This document shows positions 51,339 to 62,222 of a DNA stretch of 64,000 bases, piece after piece (the first letter of the stretch is position 1; each line of letters begins with the position of its first letter). Under the pieces are notes generated by a model that searched no databases, was not told the origin of the DNA, and worked only from the letters and a program-made list of their open reading frames with translations. The stretch is from Sphingomonas albertensis (GTDB taxonomy: Bacteria > Pseudomonadota > Alphaproteobacteria > Sphingomonadales > Sphingomonadaceae). The DNA lies in contig NZ_JACONT010000008.1 in assembly GCF_014358075.1 (NCBI RefSeq), forward strand, positions 61,765-125,764, read 5' to 3'. The translations under genes were made by a program, and so were the position numbers.

Positions 51339-53117
51339 TCAGTGATTATGCCGAGGGGTCTTCGCCGAAATCCCGCGATACTTCACCGCGAAGTCGAGTA
51401 CGCCGCCTTCGGCCAATTGCCCGGTCTTCTCGCGGTAGAGTTCCTCCCAAGGCGTGTTGCTTTCCGGCACGGGCGGGAATCCCTCGCCCCGCCGCCGTGC
51501 GATCTCTTCGTCGGAGACCAGTGCGTTGCACGTCCCCGCGACCAGATCGATCCGGATCGTGTCGCCGGTGCGGATCCACGACAGCCCGCCGCCGACCGCA
51601 CTCTCGGGCGACACGTTGAGGATCGACGGACTGTCCGACGTCCCCGACTGCCGCCCGTCGCCGAGCGTCGGCAGTGCCAGCACGCCGCGCTGGATCAGCG
51701 CGTCGGGCGGCTGCATGTTGACGACTTCCGCCGAGCCCGGCCAGCCGATCGGCCCCGCCCCGCGGATCACCAAGATACAGCCCTCGTCGATCTCCAGCGC
51801 GGGATCGTTGATCCGGTGGTGATAATCGTCCGAGCCCTCGAACACGATCGCCCGCGCCTCGAACCGGTCCTCGGCCCCCGGTGTCGACAGATAGCGCGCG
51901 CGAAACGCCGCGGAGATCACCGACGTCTTCATGATCCCGAAATCGAACAGATTGCCCTTGAGCACCAGGAAGCCAGCGCGCTCCATCATCGGCGCGTCGA
52001 ACGGCTTGATCATCTCGCGGTCGCGCGTCTCGCGCCCGGCGATGTTCTCGCCGATCGACCGTCCCGTGACGGTCAGGCAAGACGTGTCGAGCTTCCCGCC
52101 CGCGATCAGTTCGTGGAGCACCGCGGGCACGCCGCCCGCCCGGTGGAACCGCTCGCCGAGATACTTGCCCGCCGGCTGCATGTTGACCAACAGCGGCAGG
52201 TCATAGCCATGATCCGACCAGTCGTCCGGATACAGCGTCACGCCGGCATGCTGCGCCATCGCCATGATATGCGGCTGCGCGTTGCTCGACCCGCCGATCG
52301 CGCTGACCACCCGGATCGCGTTGAGGAAGCTCTCGCGCGTCAGGATCTTCGACGGACGCAGATCCTCATACGCCATCTCGACGATCCGCCGTCCGGTCTC
52401 ATACGCCATCTGACCGCGCTCGCGGTACGGCGCTGGGATCGCCGCGCATCCGGTCAACGACAACCCAAGCGCCTCGGCGACCGCGTTCATCGTCGATGCC
52501 GTGCCCATCGTGTTGCAATGCCCGGCCGATGGCGCGCTGTCGGTGGCGCGGTTGAGGAACTCTTCCTCGTCGATCTCGCCCGCGGCCAGCTTGCGTCGGC
52601 TGCGCCAGATCACGGTGCCCGAGCCGACCAGCTCGCCGTCATGCCAGCCGTCGAGCATCGGCCCGCCCGACAGCACGATCGCCGGAATATCGACGGTCGA
52701 CGCCGCCATGATGCCCGACGGCGTGGTCTTGTCGCAGCCGGTGGTCAGAACGACCGCGTCGATCGGGTAGCCGTACAGCGTCTCGACCAGCCCCAGATAC
52801 GCCAGATTGCGATCGAGCGCCGCAGTCGGCCGCCGACAATTCTCGAAGATCGGATGAACCGGGAACTCCATCGCGATGCCACCGGCGTCGCGGATCCCGT
52901 CCCGCGTCCGCTTGGCGAGTTCGAGATGGATGCGGTTGCATGGCGAAAGGTCACTGCCCGACTGTGCGATGCCGATGATCGGCCTTCCCGAGCGCAATTC
53001 CGCCGGGGTCAGCCCGTAGTTCATGAAGCGTTCGAGATAGAGCGCGGTCATGTCCGAGCGGGCGGGATCGGCGAACCAGTCGCGCGATCGGAACGGCTTC
53101 ACCGGTACACGGTCCAC
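51339..53117 (-). CDS. xylD: D-xylonate dehydratase (IlvD/Edd family)
   Basis: A 592-residue iron-sulfur dehydratase removing water from xylonate to give 2-keto-3-deoxyxylonate. Cluster cysteines are Cys60 (GSDLSPCNRIH), Cys128 (LTTGCDKTTPSG) and Cys201 (SAGHCNTMGTASTM). The length and the GSGTVIWRSRRKLAAG region fit the sugar-acid dehydratase branch, not IlvD. GTG 53117 is chosen because AGGAG lies 8-9 nt upstream; the earlier in-frame codons run into the operator and xylR. It is transcribed opposite to xylX and lies 64 nt after xylR, with an operator between. Confidence 0.9.
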   Translation of the reverse strand: MDRVPVKPFRSRDWFADPARSDMTALYLERFMNYGLTPAELRSGRPIIGIAQSGSDLSPCNRIHLELAKRTRDGIRDAGGIAMEFPVHPIFENCRRPTAALDRNLAYLGLVETLYGYPIDAVVLTTGCDKTTPSGIMAASTVDIPAIVLSGGPMLDGWHDGELVGSGTVIWRSRRKLAAGEIDEEEFLNRATDSAPSAGHCNTMGTASTMNAVAEALGLSLTGCAAIPAPYRERGQMAYETGRRIVEMAYEDLRPSKILTRESFLNAIRVVSAIGGSSNAQPHIMAMAQHAGVTLYPDDWSDHGYDLPLLVNMQPAGKYLGERFHRAGGVPAVLHELIAGGKLDTSCLTVTGRSIGENIAGRETRDREMIKPFDAPMMERAGFLVLKGNLFDFGIMKTSVISAAFRARYLSTPGAEDRFEARAIVFEGSDDYHHRINDPALEIDEGCILVIRGAGPIGWPGSAEVVNMQPPDALIQRGVLALPTLGDGRQSGTSDSPSILNVSPESAVGGGLSWIRTGDTIRIDLVAGTCNALVSDEEIARRRGEGFPPVPESNTPWEELYREKTGQLAEGGVLDFAVKYRGISAKTPRHNH

Positions 53118-53150
53118 TGCAAACTCTCCTGAACGCGACGAATTATCTTG

Positions 53151-53164
53151 TGGGAGCGCTACCT
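53151..53164. promoter_or_regulatory. XylR-like operator before xylD
   Basis: TGGGAGCGCTACCT, matching TGGTAGCGCTAACA at 11 of 14 positions with the central AGCGCT intact, 34-47 nt before the xylD start. It suggests xylD has its own regulated promoter between xylR and xylD. Confidence 0.62.
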
Positions 53165-53181
53165 TGCGAGGCGGGGCTCGG

Positions 53182-54273
53182 TCAAGCGCGGACCCGCGCC
53201 GGCGGACGTCGCCGTGGCGCCGCATCCGACTGTCGTCGTACCAACGTATAGTCGAGCACGACATGCCGGTTGGCATCCTTGCCGCCGCCCCGCCGGTGCA
53301 CGATCGCCGAGACGAGCAGGTCGACCGCCGCGCGCGACATATCGGCGATCGGCTGGTGGATGGTCGTCAGTTCGGGCCAGATCGTCGTCGCGAGCGCGCT
53401 GTCGTCGAACCCGCACACCGTCAGGTCGCCCGGCACGTCGAGCCCGCGCCGGTGCGCGACCGCCACGCTCGCCGCCGCCATGTCGTCGTTGCTCGCGAAG
53501 ATCGCCGAGGGCGGATCCTTCGCGTCGAGCAACTGCTCCGCCGCATCGAGCCCCGATCGATAGGTGAACAGGCCGCCGACGATCAGCGACGGATCCTCGG
53601 GCAGTCCCGCATCCGCGATCGCGGCGAGATAGCCCTGGTGGCGCTGTTGGCTGGCGGTCTGGTTCGGATTGCCGATGATGAAACCGACGCGCGCATGGCC
53701 GAGCTCGATCAGGTGGCGGGTCATCGCCCGCGCCGCCTCGAAATCGTCGATCGTCACCGCTGCGGTATCGGCAGGCGGCGATCCGGTCGCGACGACGACG
53801 GTCGGCACGCCCGCCGCGATCAGCGTGTCGAGCACGCCGCGCGAGTCGCACAGCGGCGGCGGCAGGATCACGCCATCGACGCCGCTGCGGATCATGTGTT
53901 CGGCCACCTCGATCTCGTGATCGCCGATATCGCATTTCTCGACGACCAGCTGCACGTCGCTGCGGCTCGCCTGTTCGAGGCTGCCGACCAGGAACTCGCT
54001 GAGATAGGCGGAACTCGGATTACTGTAGAGCAGTCCGATCCGCATCTGCCCGCCGCCCGCCAGGCTGCGCGCCGCGCGGTTCGGCGCGTAGTGCAGCGTC
54101 GCGATCGCCGCGTTGACCGTCTCGCGGGTCGCGTCGCGGACCTTGGCCTCGCCGTTGATGACGCGCGATACGGTCATCGGCGATACGCCGGCGAGCGTCG
54201 CCACATCGGATATCGTCGGTGCGCCGCTCCGGCGTCCGGTTGCGGTGCGCGGCTTGCGCGGTTCTTTCCCCAT
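53182..54273 (-). CDS. xylR: LacI-family repressor, probable XylR
   Basis: A 363-residue LacI/GalR regulator: DNA-binding domain at about 19-70 (TISDVATLAGVSPMTVSRVI, hinge NRAARSLAGGGQ) and a periplasmic-binding-protein-like effector domain (IGLLYSNPSSAYLSEF, GVDGVILPPP, AIFASNDDMAAASVAVAHRRG, VCGFDDSALATTIWPELTTI). It lies between xylD and the divergent GH3 gene, and three similar palindromes precede the xyl units, so it probably represses the locus until xylose or a derivative binds. ATG 54273 follows the usual short basic lead. Confidence 0.87.
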   Translation of the reverse strand: MGKEPRKPRTATGRRSGAPTISDVATLAGVSPMTVSRVINGEAKVRDATRETVNAAIATLHYAPNRAARSLAGGGQMRIGLLYSNPSSAYLSEFLVGSLEQASRSDVQLVVEKCDIGDHEIEVAEHMIRSGVDGVILPPPLCDSRGVLDTLIAAGVPTVVVATGSPPADTAAVTIDDFEAARAMTRHLIELGHARVGFIIGNPNQTASQQRHQGYLAAIADAGLPEDPSLIVGGLFTYRSGLDAAEQLLDAKDPPSAIFASNDDMAAASVAVAHRRGLDVPGDLTVCGFDDSALATTIWPELTTIHQPIADMSRAAVDLLVSAIVHRRGGGKDANRHVVLDYTLVRRQSDAAPRRRPPARVRA

Positions 54274-54385
54274 GCCGGATGTTTAGCAGGGGATTACGAC
54301 ATAATCAGCCTGCAATCGTTATCCGGTGCTAGATGATCGGACAACGGGCGGAACGGCCGGAAATGGGCGGGAACGCGGGCTTGCG

Positions 54386-54399
54386 TGTTACCGCTCCCA
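54386..54399. promoter_or_regulatory. XylR-like operator before the GH3 gene
   Basis: TGTTACCGCTCCCA; its complement TGGGAGCGGTAACA matches TGGTAGCGCTAACA at 12 of 14. It lies 72 nt before the GH3 ATG, in the gap between the divergent xylR and GH3 genes. Confidence 0.6.
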
Positions 54400-54470
54400 A
54401 CATTAATCAGACAGGGCTTCCGCGGGTCCCCGACACAGGGGGCGAGGATGGCCCAGGGGAGGATAAGCGG

Positions 54471-56951
54471 ATGACGAGAGATCTGGTACGAGGGCTTCTG
54501 CTCGCGAGCGCAACGCTGGCAATACCCGTCGCGGTCGTCGCGCAGACCAGGCCCGCCGTCGTACCGAGCGCGAGTTCGGCTGCCACCGCTGGCGTGGCGC
54601 ATCCCGCATTGTGGCCGAAGGCGAAGAGCCCGGGCCTGATCGATCCGCGGACCGAGACGTTCGTCACCGACCTGATGGCGAAGATGACGCTTCGCGAAAA
54701 GATCGGCCAGATGATCCAGGGCGATATCGGCGCGATCACGCCCGAAGACCTGCGCAGCTATCCGCTCGGCAGCGTCCTGGCGGGAGGCAGCTCCGCTCCG
54801 ATCGGCGCCAAGGACCGCGCCCCCGCCCCCGCCTGGATCGCCACCGCGCGCGCATTCAACGCGGTCGCGATGACCGCGCGGCCCGGCCATGTCGCGATCC
54901 CGCTGATGTTCGGCGTCGATGCGGTCCACGGCAACAACAACGTCGTCGGTGCGACGCTATTCCCGCACAACAGCGCGCTGGGGGCGGCGCACGATCCCGA
55001 TCTCATTCGCCGGATCGGTGCCGCCACCGCGCAGGAGACCGCCGCCGCCGGGATCGACTGGGCGTTCGGCCCGACGCTGGCGGTGCCGCAGGACGATCGC
55101 TGGGGCCGCACGTACGAGGGGTATTCGGAAGATCCCGCGGTCGTCCGCAGCTATGCCGGCGCGATGATCGAGGGGCTTCAGGGCAAGACGGGGACGGGCA
55201 CGATCCAGACCGGTCACGTCGCGGCGAGCGCCAAGCATTTCCTGGGCGACGGCGGCACCAAGGGTGGGCTCGACCAGGGCGATGCCGACGTCTCGGAGCA
55301 GACGCTGATCGACATCCACGCGGCCGGGTATCCGCCTGCGATCGATGCCGGCGCGCTGACCGTCATGGCGTCGTTCAGCAGCTGGCAGGGCAAGAAGATG
55401 CACGGCAACAAGAGCTTGCTGACCGACGTGCTGAAGGGTCGGATGGGGTTCGACGGCTTCATCGTCGGCGACTGGAACGGCCATGGCCAGATCCCCGGCT
55501 GCACCAACACCGATTGCCCCGCGACGTTCAACGCCGGGCTCGACATGGCGATGGCGCCGGACAGCTGGAAAGGCCTGTTCGACACCACGCTCGCCGCCGC
55601 GCAGAAGGGCACGATCCCGATGGCGCGGATCGACGACGCGGTTCGCCGTATCCTTCGCGTGAAGGTGAAGATGGGGCTGTTCGACACCGCGCGGCCATAT
55701 GAGAGCAAGCCCGGGACGATCGGCTCGCCCGAGCATCGTGCGCTGGCCCGCGAAGCGGTCGCCAAGACGCTGGTGCTGCTGAAGAACCAGGGCGTCTTGC
55801 CGATCAAGGCGAGCGCCGACATCCTCGTCGCGGGCGATGCCGCGGACGATATCGGGCGTCAGTCGGGCGGCTGGACGCTGAGCTGGCAGGGTGACGGCAA
55901 CACCAATGCCGATTTCCCCAACGCGCAGTCGATCTATGCGGGGATCGCGGCGGCGATGAAGGCCGGCGGCGGCAATGCCATGCTCAGCGCCGATGGCAGT
56001 TTCGCCAAGAAGCCCGACGCGGCGATCGTCGTGTTCGGCGAACAGCCCTATGCCGAGATGCGCGGCGACCTGCGCACGCTCGAATTCCAGCCCGGCGACA
56101 AGCAGGCGCTCGCGCTGCTGAAGAAACTCAAGGCGGCGGGCATTCCGACCGTCTCGGTCTTTCTGTCGGGGCGGCCGATGTGGGTGAACCCAGAACTCAA
56201 CGCCTCGGATGCGTTCGTCGGCGCATGGTTCCCGGGCACCGAGGGTGGCGGCATCGCCGACGTGCTGATCGGGACGCCCGACGGTACGCCGCGCAAGGAT
56301 TTCGCCGGCCGCCTGTCGTATAGCTGGCCCAAGACCGCCGGGCAGTTCGTGCTGAACAAGGAGCAGCCTGGCTACGACCCGCTGTTCGCGCTCGGCTATG
56401 GCCTCAGCTATGCGAAGGGCGGCAGCGTCGCCACGCTCGGCGAAGTGTCCGGCGTCGACGCGAGCCTCGCCAATACGAGCCTGTTCTACAGCCGCGGCAA
56501 GGTGCCGGCGCCGTTCGCGTTGAAGGCGGATGCCGGAATCGCGCAGGCGCCGGTCGATGGCCCGCAGACGCAGGAAGGCGCGTTGTCGCTGACCTGGCCG
56601 AAGCAAGCCACCGCGACGGTGAAGATCGCGGGGCCGACGCTTGATCTGTCGCGGGAGACCAATGCCGACCTGGTGCTGCAGCTCACCTACCGCGTGACGC
56701 AGCCTGCGACGGGCCCGGTAACGCTTGCGATGGGCAGCGGCGGAACCGGCGTAACCGTCACATCCTTGTTCAAAACCGCGGGTACGGACTGGAAGACGGT
56801 CCGCGTCACGCTTAAATGCTTTCGTAGCCACGGCGCCGACATGACGAAGGTCGCCGCGCCGTTCGCGATGACGGCGACCGGACCGTTGGGCTTCGCGCTC
56901 GCGGACCTGAGAATTGCGACCGACCCTGCGGGTGCGGTCTGCCCTGATTGA
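54471..56951 (+). CDS. GH3 beta-glycosidase (ExoP-like), probable xylosidase/glucosidase
   Basis: An 826-residue exported enzyme (signal peptide 1-25, ending AVVAQ). The GH3 barrel shows [73 protein letters not shown] and nucleophile Asp334 in [11 protein letters not shown]. The second domain ([33 protein letters not shown]) and a C-terminal beta domain follow, as in marine ExoP glucan hydrolases. Those usually cleave beta-1,3/1,4-glucosides; here the XylR-like operator and neighbours favour release of xylose. ATG 54471 has a ribosome site (GGGGAGGA). Confidence 0.86.
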   Translation: MTRDLVRGLLLASATLAIPVAVVAQTRPAVVPSASSAATAGVAHPALWPKAKSPGLIDPRTETFVTDLMAKMTLREKIGQMIQGDIGAITPEDLRSYPLGSVLAGGSSAPIGAKDRAPAPAWIATARAFNAVAMTARPGHVAIPLMFGVDAVHGNNNVVGATLFPHNSALGAAHDPDLIRRIGAATAQETAAAGIDWAFGPTLAVPQDDRWGRTYEGYSEDPAVVRSYAGAMIEGLQGKTGTGTIQTGHVAASAKHFLGDGGTKGGLDQGDADVSEQTLIDIHAAGYPPAIDAGALTVMASFSSWQGKKMHGNKSLLTDVLKGRMGFDGFIVGDWNGHGQIPGCTNTDCPATFNAGLDMAMAPDSWKGLFDTTLAAAQKGTIPMARIDDAVRRILRVKVKMGLFDTARPYESKPGTIGSPEHRALAREAVAKTLVLLKNQGVLPIKASADILVAGDAADDIGRQSGGWTLSWQGDGNTNADFPNAQSIYAGIAAAMKAGGGNAMLSADGSFAKKPDAAIVVFGEQPYAEMRGDLRTLEFQPGDKQALALLKKLKAAGIPTVSVFLSGRPMWVNPELNASDAFVGAWFPGTEGGGIADVLIGTPDGTPRKDFAGRLSYSWPKTAGQFVLNKEQPGYDPLFALGYGLSYAKGGSVATLGEVSGVDASLANTSLFYSRGKVPAPFALKADAGIAQAPVDGPQTQEGALSLTWPKQATATVKIAGPTLDLSRETNADLVLQLTYRVTQPATGPVTLAMGSGGTGVTVTSLFKTAGTDWKTVRVTLKCFRSHGADMTKVAAPFAMTATGPLGFALADLRIATDPAGAVCPD

Positions 56952-56965
56952 TTTGGAGAACTGAC

Positions 56966-58519
56966 ATGGACGGCACCTTCCCGATCGGCGCGCGCGCCGT
57001 TGACAGCGACATCACGTTCCTGGCGATCGACCCGTCGACCGACGCGAAGATCGAGCCCGCCTTCGCGGTATCGAGCGAGGCGGACGTCGCCGACGCGTGC
57101 AAGCTCGCAGCGGCTGCTTTCGACACATTCCGCGAGATCGATCCCGAGGCTCGCGCAGTGTTCCTCGAGACGATCGCGGACGAGATCGAGGCGATCCACG
57201 AGCCGCTGGTCGCGCGTGCGATCCAGGAGAGCGGCCTGCCCCGCCCGCGTCTCGAGGGTGAGCGCGGTCGCACCACCGGCCAGCTTCGCCTGTTCGCCAA
57301 GCATCTGCGCGCCGGCACCTGGGCGTCGGTCGTGATCGATCAGGCGCAGCCCGACCGCAAGCCGATGCCGCGGTCCGACCTGCGTCAGCGTCGCATCGCG
57401 GTCGGCCCGGTCGCGGTGTTCGGTGCGTCGAACTTCCCGCTCGCCTTCTCGGTCGCGGGCGGCGACACCGCCTCCGCACTCGCCGCCGGTTGCCCGGTCG
57501 TGGTCAAGGGCCACCCTGCGCATCCCGGCACGTCGGTGATGGTCGGCAAGGCGATCCAGGCCGCGGTCGCCAAATGCGGGCTGCCCGAGGGCGTGTTCTC
57601 GCTGGTTCAGGGACCTGCCAACGAACTCGGCGCGGCGCTCGTCACCGATCCGCGGATCAAGGCGGTCGGATTCACCGGTTCGCGTGGCGGTGGCCTCGCG
57701 CTGGTCGCGCTCGCCGCGGCGCGTCCCGAGCCGATCCCGGTCTATGCCGAGATGAGCAGCATCAACCCGGTGATCCTGTTCCCGGCAGCCCTCGCGGCGC
57801 GCGGCGAGGCGCTCGGCAAGGCGTATGTCGGTTCGCTGACGATGGGCTCGGGCCAGTTCTGCACCAACCCCGGCATCGTCGTTGCGGTCGATAGCCCGGA
57901 TCTGGACGTGTTCGTCGCTGCCGCTGCCGCCGCCTTGGGTGAAGCCGCGCCGCAAGTGATGCTGACGCCTGGCATCCACGCCAGCTATGAGCAGGGCGTG
58001 TCGGCGCTGGCCGGCCATGACGCGGTCGAGACGCTGGCGCGCGGCACCGAGGCCGAGGGCGCGAACCGCGGTCGTGCGGCGTTGTTCTCGACCACGGGCA
58101 AGGCGTTCGTGGCCGACCCCGCGCTGTCGCACGAAGTGTTCGGGGCGGCCTCGATCATCGTCCGCTGCACCGATCTCGCCGAAGTGCGCAGCGTGCTCGA
58201 GAAGATCGAGGGCCAGCTGACGATCACGCTGCAGATCGACGAGGGCGATCATGCCGACGCCGCGGCGCTGCTGCCGGTGCTGGAGCGCAAGGCGGGCCGC
58301 ATTCTTGCGAACGGCTGGCCGACCGGTGTCGAGGTCGCCCCGGCGATGGTGCATGGCGGTCCCTTCCCGGCAACGTCGGATCCGCGCACGACCTCGGTCG
58401 GTTCAGCGGCGATCGAGCGCTTCCTGCGGCCGGTGTGCTATCAGGACCTGCCCGACGCGCTGCTGCCAAAGGCGGTCAAGCACGGCAACCCGCTGGGCCT
58501 GCCGCGCACCGAGGGCTGA
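56966..58519 (+). CDS. xylA: 2-oxoglutarate semialdehyde (2,5-dioxovalerate) dehydrogenase
   Basis: A 517-residue aldehyde dehydrogenase of the KGSADH branch: catalytic Cys299 ([10 protein letters not shown]), Glu262 ([10 protein letters not shown]) and Asn156 (GASNFPLAF), plus the characteristic [13 protein letters not shown] and [22 protein letters not shown] region. It oxidises the semialdehyde to 2-oxoglutarate, the last step of the Weimberg route into the citric acid cycle. ATG 56966 has GGAG 8 nt upstream and starts 14 nt after the GH3 stop, so GH3 and xylA form one unit under the third operator. Confidence 0.88.
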   Translation: MDGTFPIGARAVDSDITFLAIDPSTDAKIEPAFAVSSEADVADACKLAAAAFDTFREIDPEARAVFLETIADEIEAIHEPLVARAIQESGLPRPRLEGERGRTTGQLRLFAKHLRAGTWASVVIDQAQPDRKPMPRSDLRQRRIAVGPVAVFGASNFPLAFSVAGGDTASALAAGCPVVVKGHPAHPGTSVMVGKAIQAAVAKCGLPEGVFSLVQGPANELGAALVTDPRIKAVGFTGSRGGGLALVALAAARPEPIPVYAEMSSINPVILFPAALAARGEALGKAYVGSLTMGSGQFCTNPGIVVAVDSPDLDVFVAAAAAALGEAAPQVMLTPGIHASYEQGVSALAGHDAVETLARGTEAEGANRGRAALFSTTGKAFVADPALSHEVFGAASIIVRCTDLAEVRSVLEKIEGQLTITLQIDEGDHADAAALLPVLERKAGRILANGWPTGVEVAPAMVHGGPFPATSDPRTTSVGSAAIERFLRPVCYQDLPDALLPKAVKHGNPLGLPRTEG

Positions 58520-58530
58520 TCGAATGAGAG

Positions 58531-58570
58531 AAGGAAGGGCGCGCTACCGAACGGCAGGGCGCCCTTCCTT
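58531..58570 (+). terminator. hairpin terminator after xylA
   Basis: AAGGAAGGGCGC (58531-58542) pairs with GCGCCCTTCCTT (58559-58570) over a 16-nt loop, 11 nt past the stop codon, followed by GTTCT. Confidence 0.78.
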
Positions 58571-58572
58571 GT

Positions 58573-58622
58573 TCTCCCGCGAAGGCGGGAGCCCAGTCTG
58601 GGTTCCCGCCTTCGCGGGGACA
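58573..58622. repeat. inverted pair of R4 repeats
   Basis: TCTCCCGCGAAGGCGGGAGC then CCAG-TCTGG then GTTCCCGCCTTCGCGGGGAC. The arms nearly touch, giving a cruciform-like element. Related copies: 51051-51135 and 61998-62080. Confidence 0.82.
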
Positions 58623-58646
58623 CAAGTTTCGGTAACCGCCACCAGG

Positions 58647-58755
58647 CACCACCCCGGCGAAGGCCGGGGCCCAGTTGGAGAGGTGGTTGAAATGGGGGTC
58701 AGCGCTCAGTTAGCGACGTCCCCCAACTGGACCCCGGCCTCCGCCGGGGTGGTAC
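58647..58755. repeat. inverted pair of R2 repeats
   Basis: Left arm CACCACCCCGGCGAAGGCC with tail GGGGCCCAGTTGGAG; right arm CCCCCAACTGGACCCCGG, CCTCCGCCGGGGTGGTAC. With the R4 pair and the terminator it fills the 310-nt gap before the hybrid kinase gene. Confidence 0.87.
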
Positions 58756-58829
58756 GTGAGAGTATGGCGCGCCGAACCTAACCACGCGTATTCATTGACA
58801 CGCGTGCCCCGCAAACCCACTAGTCCGGC

Positions 58830-61800
58830 ATGACAACTCCAGACTCGTCGCAAGTCTCGTCGCGCACCATTTCCCTGCCCTCCGACCTCGGCAGCTACAT
58901 CGACGATCTCGCCGCCGCCGGCCACGGCGACGCCACTGCGATCGTCCGTACCGCGCTCGAACAGATGCGCGCGCGTGACGCCCTGCAGAAGCCAACCGAG
59001 ATCCTGATCGGCGGCGGCGAATGCGGCATGCTGGTCCGCCAGCGCGACTGGGCCGCGACCGCGCTCGGGCCGATCGACTCGTGGCCCGCCGAGCTCCGCA
59101 TCACGCTCGCCAACATCCTCAACTCGCCGGTCGCCAAGGTCGTGATGTGGGGGCCCGAGCACATCATGCTCTACAACGACAGCTACCGCCCGGTCGCCGG
59201 CGATCGCCACCCCGCCGCGCTCGGCAGCCCGGTCGCGACCGCGTTTCCCGAAGTCTGGGACTGGAACCGCGCGGTCCTCGAAGCGGGCTTCCGCGGCGAG
59301 ACCGTCGCCTATCGCGACCAGCCGATCCTGTTCCAGCGCCACGACGGTCCCGAGCAGCTGACGCTCGACCTGTTCTACACCCCCGTCTACTGCGCCGGCG
59401 GTACGGTCGGCGGCGTCCTCTGCACGATGGTCGACAATAGCGGGCGAGTCGAAGCTGAGCACCGCCTCGCCGCCAGCGAAGCCGAGCTGCGCCGCGTCAC
59501 CGACGCCGTGCCGATGCTGATCTCGTACGTCGACCGCGACCATGTCTACCGCCTCGCCAACGCGCAGTACGAGGAGTGGCTCGGCGTCGCGCCCGAGGCG
59601 ATGATCGGCAAGCCGGTCCGCGAGGTGCTGGGCGACACGGTCTATCAGGATCGCCGCTCCTCGTTCGATCGCGCGCTGGCGGGCGAAAGCTTCATCGCGC
59701 AGACCGTCTTCCCGCACCGCGACGGGCGCCCCCGCCGCGCCGAATTCCGCTACGTGCCCCACACCGCCGCAGACGGCTCGATCCCCGGCATCTACGTGCT
59801 CGGCATCGACGTCGAGGAGCGTGCCGAACGCGAGGCCGAACTCGGCATCAGCAACGGCCGCTTCCGCACCGCGATGGACGCGGTCCACGGTGTGCTATGG
59901 ACCAACAGCCCGGACGGCCGGATGATCGGCGAGCAACCCGGCTGGGCGACGCTCACCGGCCAGTCGATCGACGAATATCAGAATTTCGGCTGGGCCGACG
60001 CGATCCACCCCGACGACGTCGCCTCTACGATCAAGGCCTGGACCGCCGCGGTCCTTAGCAAGTCGATGTTCGTGTTCGAACACCGCGTCCGCCGCCACTG
60101 CGGCACGTGGCGTACCTTCGCTGTCCGCGGCCTGCCGATCCTCGACGAGGCCGGCGAGGTGCTCGAATGGGTCGGCGTCCACACCGACATCACCCACCAG
60201 CGCGCCGCCGAGGCCGCCTTGCGCGACCAGGCCGAGGCGCTTGCCCGCCAGGTCCGCCACCGCGAGCGCGCCGAGGATCAGCTCCGCCAGCTCAACGAGA
60301 CGCTCGAAGCGCGCGTCATCCGCGAGATCGACGAGCGCCGCCAGGCCGAGGCCAAGCTCGCCCAGTCGCAGAAGATGGAGACGGTCGGCAAGCTCACCGG
60401 CGGCGTCGCACACGACTTCAACAACCTGCTCCAGGTCGTTTCGGGCAACCTCCAGCTGCTCGGCAAGAATCTGGAGGGCAACGAGCGCGCCGAACGCTGG
60501 GTCGCCAATGCGATGGCTGGCGTCACGCGCGGATCGAAGCTCGCCGCGCAACTGCTAGCGTTCGGGCGGCGCCAGGCGCTCGAGCCCAAGGTCGTCAACG
60601 TCACGCGGTTCGTGCGCGGGATGGACGACATGCTGCGCCGCGCGATCGGCGAAGGCGTCGAGATCGAGACCGTGGTCGGCGGTGGCCTGTGGAACACCTT
60701 CATCGACCCCGCGCAGATCGAGAACGCGCTGCTCAACCTCGCGATCAACGCCCGCGATGCGATGGACGGCCAGGGCAAGCTGACGATCGAACTCGGCAAC
60801 GCGCATCTCGACGACAGCTACGCACAGGGCCATGACGAGGTCGAGGCCGGGCAATATGTCATGCTCGCCGTGTCCGACACCGGCACCGGCATGAGCCCGG
60901 AGATCATCGAGAAGGTCTTCGAACCGTTCTTCTCGACCAAGGGCGAAGGCAAGGGCTCCGGCCTCGGCCTGTCGATGGTCTACGGCTTCGTCAAACAGTC
61001 CGGCGGCCATGTGAAGATCTATTCCGAGGTCGGCGAAGGCACGACGATCAAGCTCTATCTGCCACGCGCGATGGAGAGCGAGGATGTCGAAGTCGTCGCC
61101 GATGCCAGCCCGATTTCCGGCGGCAGCGAGACCGTGCTGGTGGTCGAGGACGATGACGAGGTCCGCGGTACCGTCGTCGAGCTGCTGACCGATCTCGGCT
61201 ACAGCGTGTTGAAGGCGGTCGACGCGGCCAGTGCGCTGAACGTGGTCGAGAGCGGCGTGCCGATCGATATCCTGTTCACCGACGTCGTGATGCCCGGCAC
61301 GCTGAAAAGCCCGGAACTCGCGCGGAAAGCCAAGGAGCGCCTCCCCGATCTCGCAGTGCTGTTCACATCGGGCTATACCGAGAACTCGATCGTCCATGGC
61401 GGCAAGCTCGATGCGGGGCTGGACCTGTTGTCGAAGCCGTATACGCGCGAGGCGCTCGCCCGGAAATTCCGTCAGGTGCTCGCCAACCGCCAGCGCTCTA
61501 GCAGCCCTTCGGCGAAGGCCGCGCGCGACGCCCGTATCGACGCCGACCGCCGCCTCGACACCCCCGCCCGCCGCACCGTCCTGCTGGTCGAGGACGACGC
61601 ACTGATCCGCGCGAACACCGCCGAGATGTTGCAGGGCAGCGGGTTCGTCGTCGTCGACGCGGCGAGCGCGGAGGACGCGATGACGGCACTCCAAACCGTG
61701 CCGATCGACGCGCTGGTGACCGACGTGAACCTGCCGGGCGTGTCCGGGCCGGACTTTGCGCGGACGGCACGGACGTTGCGTCCGGGCGTGGGTATCGTGT

Positions 61801-61970
61801 TTGCGACCGGGGATACGGCATCGGTCGCCGACGAAACCGACGCGATCATGCTGGAGAAGCCGTACGGCCTCGACGCGCTGGCGGCCGCGGTGCTGGCATC
61901 GCTGGGCGAAACGGCGCTGGCAGAGCCACTTACGGCGACTGTCGCAGATCGGGTCCCGGAAGCGGACTGA
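58830..61970 (+). CDS. hybrid histidine kinase with N-terminal ribbon-helix-helix domain
   Basis: A 1046-residue soluble protein. Residues about 10-50 ([38 protein letters not shown]) read as a ParD/CopG-type ribbon-helix-helix. Then a PAS-like domain common in these kinases ([20 protein letters not shown], 60-210), two more PAS domains (215-335, 340-460), a coiled coil (465-515), HisKA with His528 ([12 protein letters not shown]), an ATP domain ([23 protein letters not shown]) and two receivers (Asp818 in LFTDVVMP; Asp965 in LVTDVNLPG). No membrane helix. The kinase part is common; a DNA-binding antitoxin-like head on it is not. ATG 58830 starts directly before that domain. Confidence 0.88.
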   Translation: MTTPDSSQVSSRTISLPSDLGSYIDDLAAAGHGDATAIVRTALEQMRARDALQKPTEILIGGGECGMLVRQRDWAATALGPIDSWPAELRITLANILNSPVAKVVMWGPEHIMLYNDSYRPVAGDRHPAALGSPVATAFPEVWDWNRAVLEAGFRGETVAYRDQPILFQRHDGPEQLTLDLFYTPVYCAGGTVGGVLCTMVDNSGRVEAEHRLAASEAELRRVTDAVPMLISYVDRDHVYRLANAQYEEWLGVAPEAMIGKPVREVLGDTVYQDRRSSFDRALAGESFIAQTVFPHRDGRPRRAEFRYVPHTAADGSIPGIYVLGIDVEERAEREAELGISNGRFRTAMDAVHGVLWTNSPDGRMIGEQPGWATLTGQSIDEYQNFGWADAIHPDDVASTIKAWTAAVLSKSMFVFEHRVRRHCGTWRTFAVRGLPILDEAGEVLEWVGVHTDITHQRAAEAALRDQAEALARQVRHRERAEDQLRQLNETLEARVIREIDERRQAEAKLAQSQKMETVGKLTGGVAHDFNNLLQVVSGNLQLLGKNLEGNERAERWVANAMAGVTRGSKLAAQLLAFGRRQALEPKVVNVTRFVRGMDDMLRRAIGEGVEIETVVGGGLWNTFIDPAQIENALLNLAINARDAMDGQGKLTIELGNAHLDDSYAQGHDEVEAGQYVMLAVSDTGTGMSPEIIEKVFEPFFSTKGEGKGSGLGLSMVYGFVKQSGGHVKIYSEVGEGTTIKLYLPRAMESEDVEVVADASPISGGSETVLVVEDDDEVRGTVVELLTDLGYSVLKAVDAASALNVVESGVPIDILFTDVVMPGTLKSPELARKAKERLPDLAVLFTSGYTENSIVHGGKLDAGLDLLSKPYTREALARKFRQVLANRQRSSSPSAKAARDARIDADRRLDTPARRTVLLVEDDALIRANTAEMLQGSGFVVVDAASAEDAMTALQTVPIDALVTDVNLPGVSGPDFARTARTLRPGVGIVFATGDTASVADETDAIMLEKPYGLDALAAAVLASLGETALAEPLTATVADRVPEAD

Positions 61971-61997
61971 CGCCCCCGAGAGGAACAGCGACGTGAC

Positions 61998-62080
61998 TGT
62001 TCCCCCGCGAAAGCGGGGGCCCAGGGTTACTTAGCGAACCACGTGTGAGTCCTGGACTACCGCGTGCGCGGGAGAACAGC
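61998..62080. repeat. degenerate pair of R4 repeats
   Basis: Left arm TGTTCCCCCGCGAAAGCGGG followed by GGCCCAGGG; right arm GTCCTGGACTACCGCGTGCG and CGGGAGAACAG, much decayed. The remaining 62081-62222, upstream of isocitrate lyase, shows no gene or clear operator. Confidence 0.65.
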
Positions 62081-62222
62081 ATTGAGCATGTAACGTTCTT
62101 CACAACGCGACATCCCCTACCCCGACGCAACCGACACCAACACCCGCCGTCGCGCCATATTCCCAGTAAAAACTCTGTCAACAACCCTACACGACGATCA
62201 ACGCAGCAGCGAAGGATCGCCC

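Noticed and set aside
51339..53276. xylD starting at 53276
   Set aside because: Those extra codons would run through the operator and the end of xylR and are arginine-rich; GTG 53117 has a proper ribosome site.
58830..59010. A separate ParD antitoxin gene upstream of the kinase
   Set aside because: There is no stop or restart between the RHH-like segment and the kinase, and no parE-like frame nearby; it is a fusion.
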